Origin: Oscillospiraceae bacterium
GTDB taxonomy: Bacteria; Bacillota; Clostridia; Oscillospirales; UBA929
Reading direction: 5' to 3'
NCBI GenBank assembly: GCA_031282535.1
Contig: JAITDM010000221.1
Location: 1 to 7,009, forward strand
Length of the DNA stretch: 7,009 nt
Numbering within the stretch: the stretch's first letter is position 1; every line of letters starts with the position of its first letter. The notes under the pieces are model-generated. The model made no database searches. It was not told where the DNA came from and saw only the letters and a program-made list of their open reading frames with translations. Made by a program: the position numbers and the translations under genes. Positions 5,885 to 7,009 of the stretch are shown here, piece by piece.

Positions 5885-6124
5885 TCAAAGTCCGGCGAAC
5901 AGGAGGAGCGCGAGCAGGACGAGGATTTCGTCGTCCTCGCTCTCCAGGCATAGAAACAGCGCGACGAGCAGCAGCAGGATATCCCCGGCGTCCCGCCCGG
6001 TACGGGCCTCAGACGCCGGGGCATGTGTTTTTGGCGCGGCCGGCGCGCGCATCGGCCGCGCCGGGCCTGTTTCAGCGGCGGGCGCCGCGGCCCGCGCGGG
6101 CGCTTCGGGGTAGCGGCTATGCAT
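5885..6124 (-). CDS. Small protein with Leu-rich/acidic/Leu-rich C-terminus, function unknown
   Basis: A 79-residue product read leftward from ATG at 6124-6122 to TGA at 5887-5885. GGAGG (complement of 6133-6137) sits 8 nt upstream, which selects this start within a longer open frame. Residues 1-47 are Ala/Pro/Arg-rich and probably disordered (APARAAAPAAETGPARP). The C-terminus is DILLLLVALFLCL (48-60), the acidic cluster ESEDDE (61-66) and ILVLLALLLFAGL (67-79). Each hydrophobic arm is about 13 residues, short for a membrane span, so it may insert as a hairpin, self-associate, or lie at a membrane. I recall small uncharacterised proteins with such Leu-Asp/Glu-Leu tails in spore-forming Clostridia, but I cannot verify homology here. 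The ATG overlaps the stop of the upstream gene by 8 bp (ATGCATAG), so the two are coupled. An imperfect inverted repeat at 5912-5942 encodes the acidic cluster and its flank. Confidence 0.78.
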   Translation of the reverse strand: MHSRYPEAPARAAAPAAETGPARPMRAPAAPKTHAPASEARTGRDAGDILLLLVALFLCLESEDDEILVLLALLLFAGL

Positions 6125-6422
6125 GCGTCTCGCCTCCGGACGTCGTCTGGTATCCGGCGTGCACCGCGCGGGCGAGCCGGACGAGTTCGGCGATCCGCTC
6201 CACCTGGGCCCGTCTCTCCGGGCGCAGATAGGGCCGCAGGGCGAGCAGCAGGGCTTCGCCGTGTGTATTATCGCCGGCCGCGCCGCGGCAGGCCTCAAGC
6301 AGCGCCAGAAGGGCCGTGGCGGGGGTGCGGGTTGTGTCCGCCGCGGCGGACGGCCCGCCCGGTACGGGGCCGGGCGCCGGCGTCTCCGGCGCGTCTGACG
6401 CGGGGGGGAAGACTTTGTCCAT
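6117..6422 (-). CDS. Small conserved-looking helical protein, function unknown, first gene of a minus-strand pair
   Basis: A 101-residue product read leftward from ATG at 6422-6420 to TAG at 6119-6117. A full AAGGAGG (complement of 6430-6436) lies 7 nt upstream, the strongest ribosome binding site in the window, which argues strongly that the gene is real. The first 35 residues are Pro/Ala-rich and probably disordered (DAPETPAPGPVPGGPSAAAD). Residues 36-90 look helical and amphipathic: ALLALLEACRG, then GEALLLALRPYLRPERRAQV and ERIAELVRLARAVHAGY. The LLLALRPYLRPER motif followed by an aliphatic helix is the part most likely to be conserved. No catalytic motif, signal peptide or membrane span is evident. 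It overlaps the next gene by 8 bp and probably works with it. I do not recognise the family with certainty; a sporulation-linked role is a guess from remembered look-alikes in Clostridia. Confidence 0.78.
   Translation of the reverse strand: MDKVFPPASDAPETPAPGPVPGGPSAAADTTRTPATALLALLEACRGAAGDNTHGEALLLALRPYLRPERRAQVERIAELVRLARAVHAGYQTTSGGETHA
6133..6137 (-). promoter_or_regulatory. Ribosome binding site fixing the start of the 79-residue gene
   Basis: Reads GGAGG on the minus strand, 8 nt before ATG at 6124. It lies inside the 3' end of the preceding gene. The open frame continues far upstream to 6550, but this site with the 8-bp gene overlap marks the likely real start. Confidence 0.75.
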
Positions 6423-6429
6423 GGCCTTG

Positions 6430-6436
6430 CCTCCTT
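6430..6436 (-). promoter_or_regulatory. Strong ribosome binding site of the 101-residue gene
   Basis: Reads AAGGAGG on the minus strand, 7 nt before ATG at 6422. A seven-base match to the anti-Shine-Dalgarno sequence at ideal spacing is good evidence for translation on this strand. Confidence 0.85.
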
Positions 6437-6440
6437 CATC

Positions 6441-6478
6441 AATGGTACTTCTGACACCTGAACCATCATTTTACCATT
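6441..6478. repeat. Inverted repeat in the divergent intergenic region
   Basis: AATGGTA (6441-6447) and TACCATT (6472-6478) are perfect 7-bp inverted arms separated by 24 bp. They lie in the AT-rich gap between the minus-strand small-gene pair and the metallophosphoesterase gene, upstream of the minus-strand ribosome binding site. This could be an operator or a leader hairpin. Confidence 0.4.
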
Positions 6479-6486
6479 ACTATATG
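6478..6486 (-). promoter_or_regulatory. Tentative -10 element for the minus-strand pair
   Basis: The minus strand reads CATATAGTA here. It contains TATAGT, a 5 of 6 match to a sigma-A -10. It also fits CATAnnnTA, the -10 pattern of the late mother-cell sporulation sigma factor SigK, and is close to the SigE -10. No good -35 for any of these is seen at normal spacing (TTCCAA at 17 bp is poor), so the assignment is weak. Confidence 0.3.
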
Positions 6487-6508
6487 CGGCGAGGGTCGTT
6501 TTTGGAAC

Positions 6509-6513
6509 GGGGG
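6509..6513 (+). promoter_or_regulatory. Weak ribosome binding site for the TTG start at 6522
   Basis: GGGGG within GGAACGGGGGCG lies 8 nt before TTG at 6522. It is a mediocre match, so the start rests mainly on the family's typical N-terminus. Confidence 0.4.
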
Positions 6514-6521
6514 CGTGGTCA

Positions 6522-6995
6522 TTGACCCGTATCTTGCTGTTTTCCGACACCCACGGTCATCTGGGTCACATGCGCTCTGTGGTGGAGAACCGTCCGGCCG
6601 GGCTGATCATCCACCTCGGAGATTTTTCCCGGGACATCCGCGCGCTTTCCCTGCCGCCCGGCAGCCCCGCGCCGGTCACGGTGCAGGGCAATTGCGACAT
6701 GGCGGTCGGGGGCGAGGCGGTCCGGGTGCTGACGGTGGAGGACGTGACGTTTTTCCTGACGCACGGGCATCTGCACGACGTCAAACGCACGACGCGCACC
6801 CTGGCCGCGGCGGCCCGAAACGCCGGCGCCCGTGTGGCCCTGTTTGGCCACACGCACATGCCTTTCTGCGAAGACGAGAACGGTCTGCTCCTCATGAACC
6901 CCGGCAGCCTCAGTTTCCCCCGCTTCGGTCCCGTCACCTACGGTCTGATCGAAGTGGACGGCCGCAGCCTGGCCACCCAGATAGTTGCCATGTAA
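6522..6995 (+). CDS. yfcE: YfcE/MJ0936-type metallophosphoesterase
   Basis: A 157-residue single-domain calcineurin-like phosphoesterase, expected to be a cytosolic two-metal phosphodiesterase. Signatures in order are FSDTHGH (7-13; D9 and H11 bind metal), HLGDFSRD (31-38; D34 bridges the metals), QGNCD (55-59; N57), THGHLHD (80-86; H81) and FGHTHMP (108-114; H110 and H112). MNPGSLSFPR (125-134) is the usual closing motif. The set is complete, so the enzyme should be active; natural substrates of this family are poorly defined. TTG at 6522 is chosen because the protein then begins MTRILLFSDTHG, as is normal for the family, and GGGGG (6509-6513) lies 8 nt upstream. No in-frame ATG or GTG fits better. 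I see no convincing plus-strand promoter in the 99-bp gap before it. The gene ends with TAA TAA (6993-6998). Confidence 0.93.
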   Translation: MTRILLFSDTHGHLGHMRSVVENRPAGLIIHLGDFSRDIRALSLPPGSPAPVTVQGNCDMAVGGEAVRVLTVEDVTFFLTHGHLHDVKRTTRTLAAAARNAGARVALFGHTHMPFCEDENGLLLMNPGSLSFPRFGPVTYGLIEVDGRSLATQIVAM

Positions 6996-7009
6996 TAAAA
7001 ATAGAGGGG

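Noticed and set aside
6023..6454. Plus-strand 143-codon frame opposite the small-gene pair
   Set aside because: Composition is Arg/Gly/Ala-rich shadow type and it lacks a ribosome binding site, while the minus strand has two ideally spaced sites and coherent protein features.
6451..6477. Plus-strand promoter CTGACA ... TACCAT for the metallophosphoesterase
   Set aside because: The -35 is good, but the spacer is only 15 bp and the -10 matches 4 of 6, so it was not called.
6125..6550. Upstream extension of the 79-residue minus-strand frame to 6550
   Set aside because: The extension overlaps the 101-residue gene in another frame, has an Arg/Pro-rich shadow composition, and the GGAGG at 6133-6137 with the ATGCATAG overlap points to the start at 6124.
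1..7009. CRISPR arrays, tRNA genes, insertion sequences or prophage genes
   Set aside because: No regularly spaced direct repeats of CRISPR length, no tRNA-like cloverleaf noticed, and no transposase, integrase or phage-like product in the frames that hold real genes.

Overview
The window reads as a GC-rich, low-redundancy piece of a Gram-positive (Firmicutes, probably Clostridia/Oscillospirales-like) chromosome. The support is a C-terminal LPXTG-type sorting signal, strong GGAGG ribosome binding sites, a TagO/WecA-type lipid-carrier transferase next to a UDP-GlcNAc 2-epimerase, frequent TTG/GTG starts, and a convergent pair of small genes of a kind I associate with spore-forming Clostridia. 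The taxonomic placement is an inference; no rRNA or other marker is present.

Layout. Positions 1-233 hold the last 76 codons of a secreted surface protein ending in a Pro/Gly spacer, LPYTG, a hydrophobic stretch and a poly-Arg tail. It is followed by a 7-bp-periodic repeat (231-293) that starts on its stop codon, a strong rho-independent terminator (300-340), and a near-consensus sigma-A promoter with an overlapping dyad (363-401). That promoter drives a plus-strand gene run: a fold-type I PLP aminotransferase (449-1639), trpS (1713-2717), a polyprenyl-phosphate HexNAc-1-phosphate transferase of the TagO/WecA type (2724-3854), a non-hydrolysing UDP-GlcNAc 2-epimerase (3868-5043), and a single-pass membrane-anchored extracytoplasmic protein (5040-5858). 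From trpS onward the gaps are 6 and 13 bp, then a 4-bp overlap, so these genes are probably co-transcribed and partly translationally coupled.

Facing this run, with only 26 bp between stop codons, is a two-gene minus-strand unit. A 101-codon gene (6117-6422) and a 79-codon gene (5885-6124) overlap by 8 bp, and each has a well-placed GGAGG ribosome binding site. The second product has a striking Leu-rich / acidic / Leu-rich C-terminus. Neither product has a function I can name. Divergent from them is a YfcE-type metallophosphoesterase (6522-6995), which starts with TTG and ends with tandem TAA codons.

How the genes fit together. The transferase and epimerase form a logical pair: one loads GlcNAc-phosphate on undecaprenyl phosphate, the other makes UDP-ManNAc, the second sugar of the classical teichoic-acid linkage unit or a residue of other wall polysaccharides. 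The anchored protein coupled to the epimerase is placed to act at the cell surface. trpS and the aminotransferase are housekeeping or amino-acid metabolism genes sharing the transcript. The least explained parts are the minus-strand small-gene pair, the heptamer repeats that begin on stop codons, and the dyad over the aminotransferase promoter.
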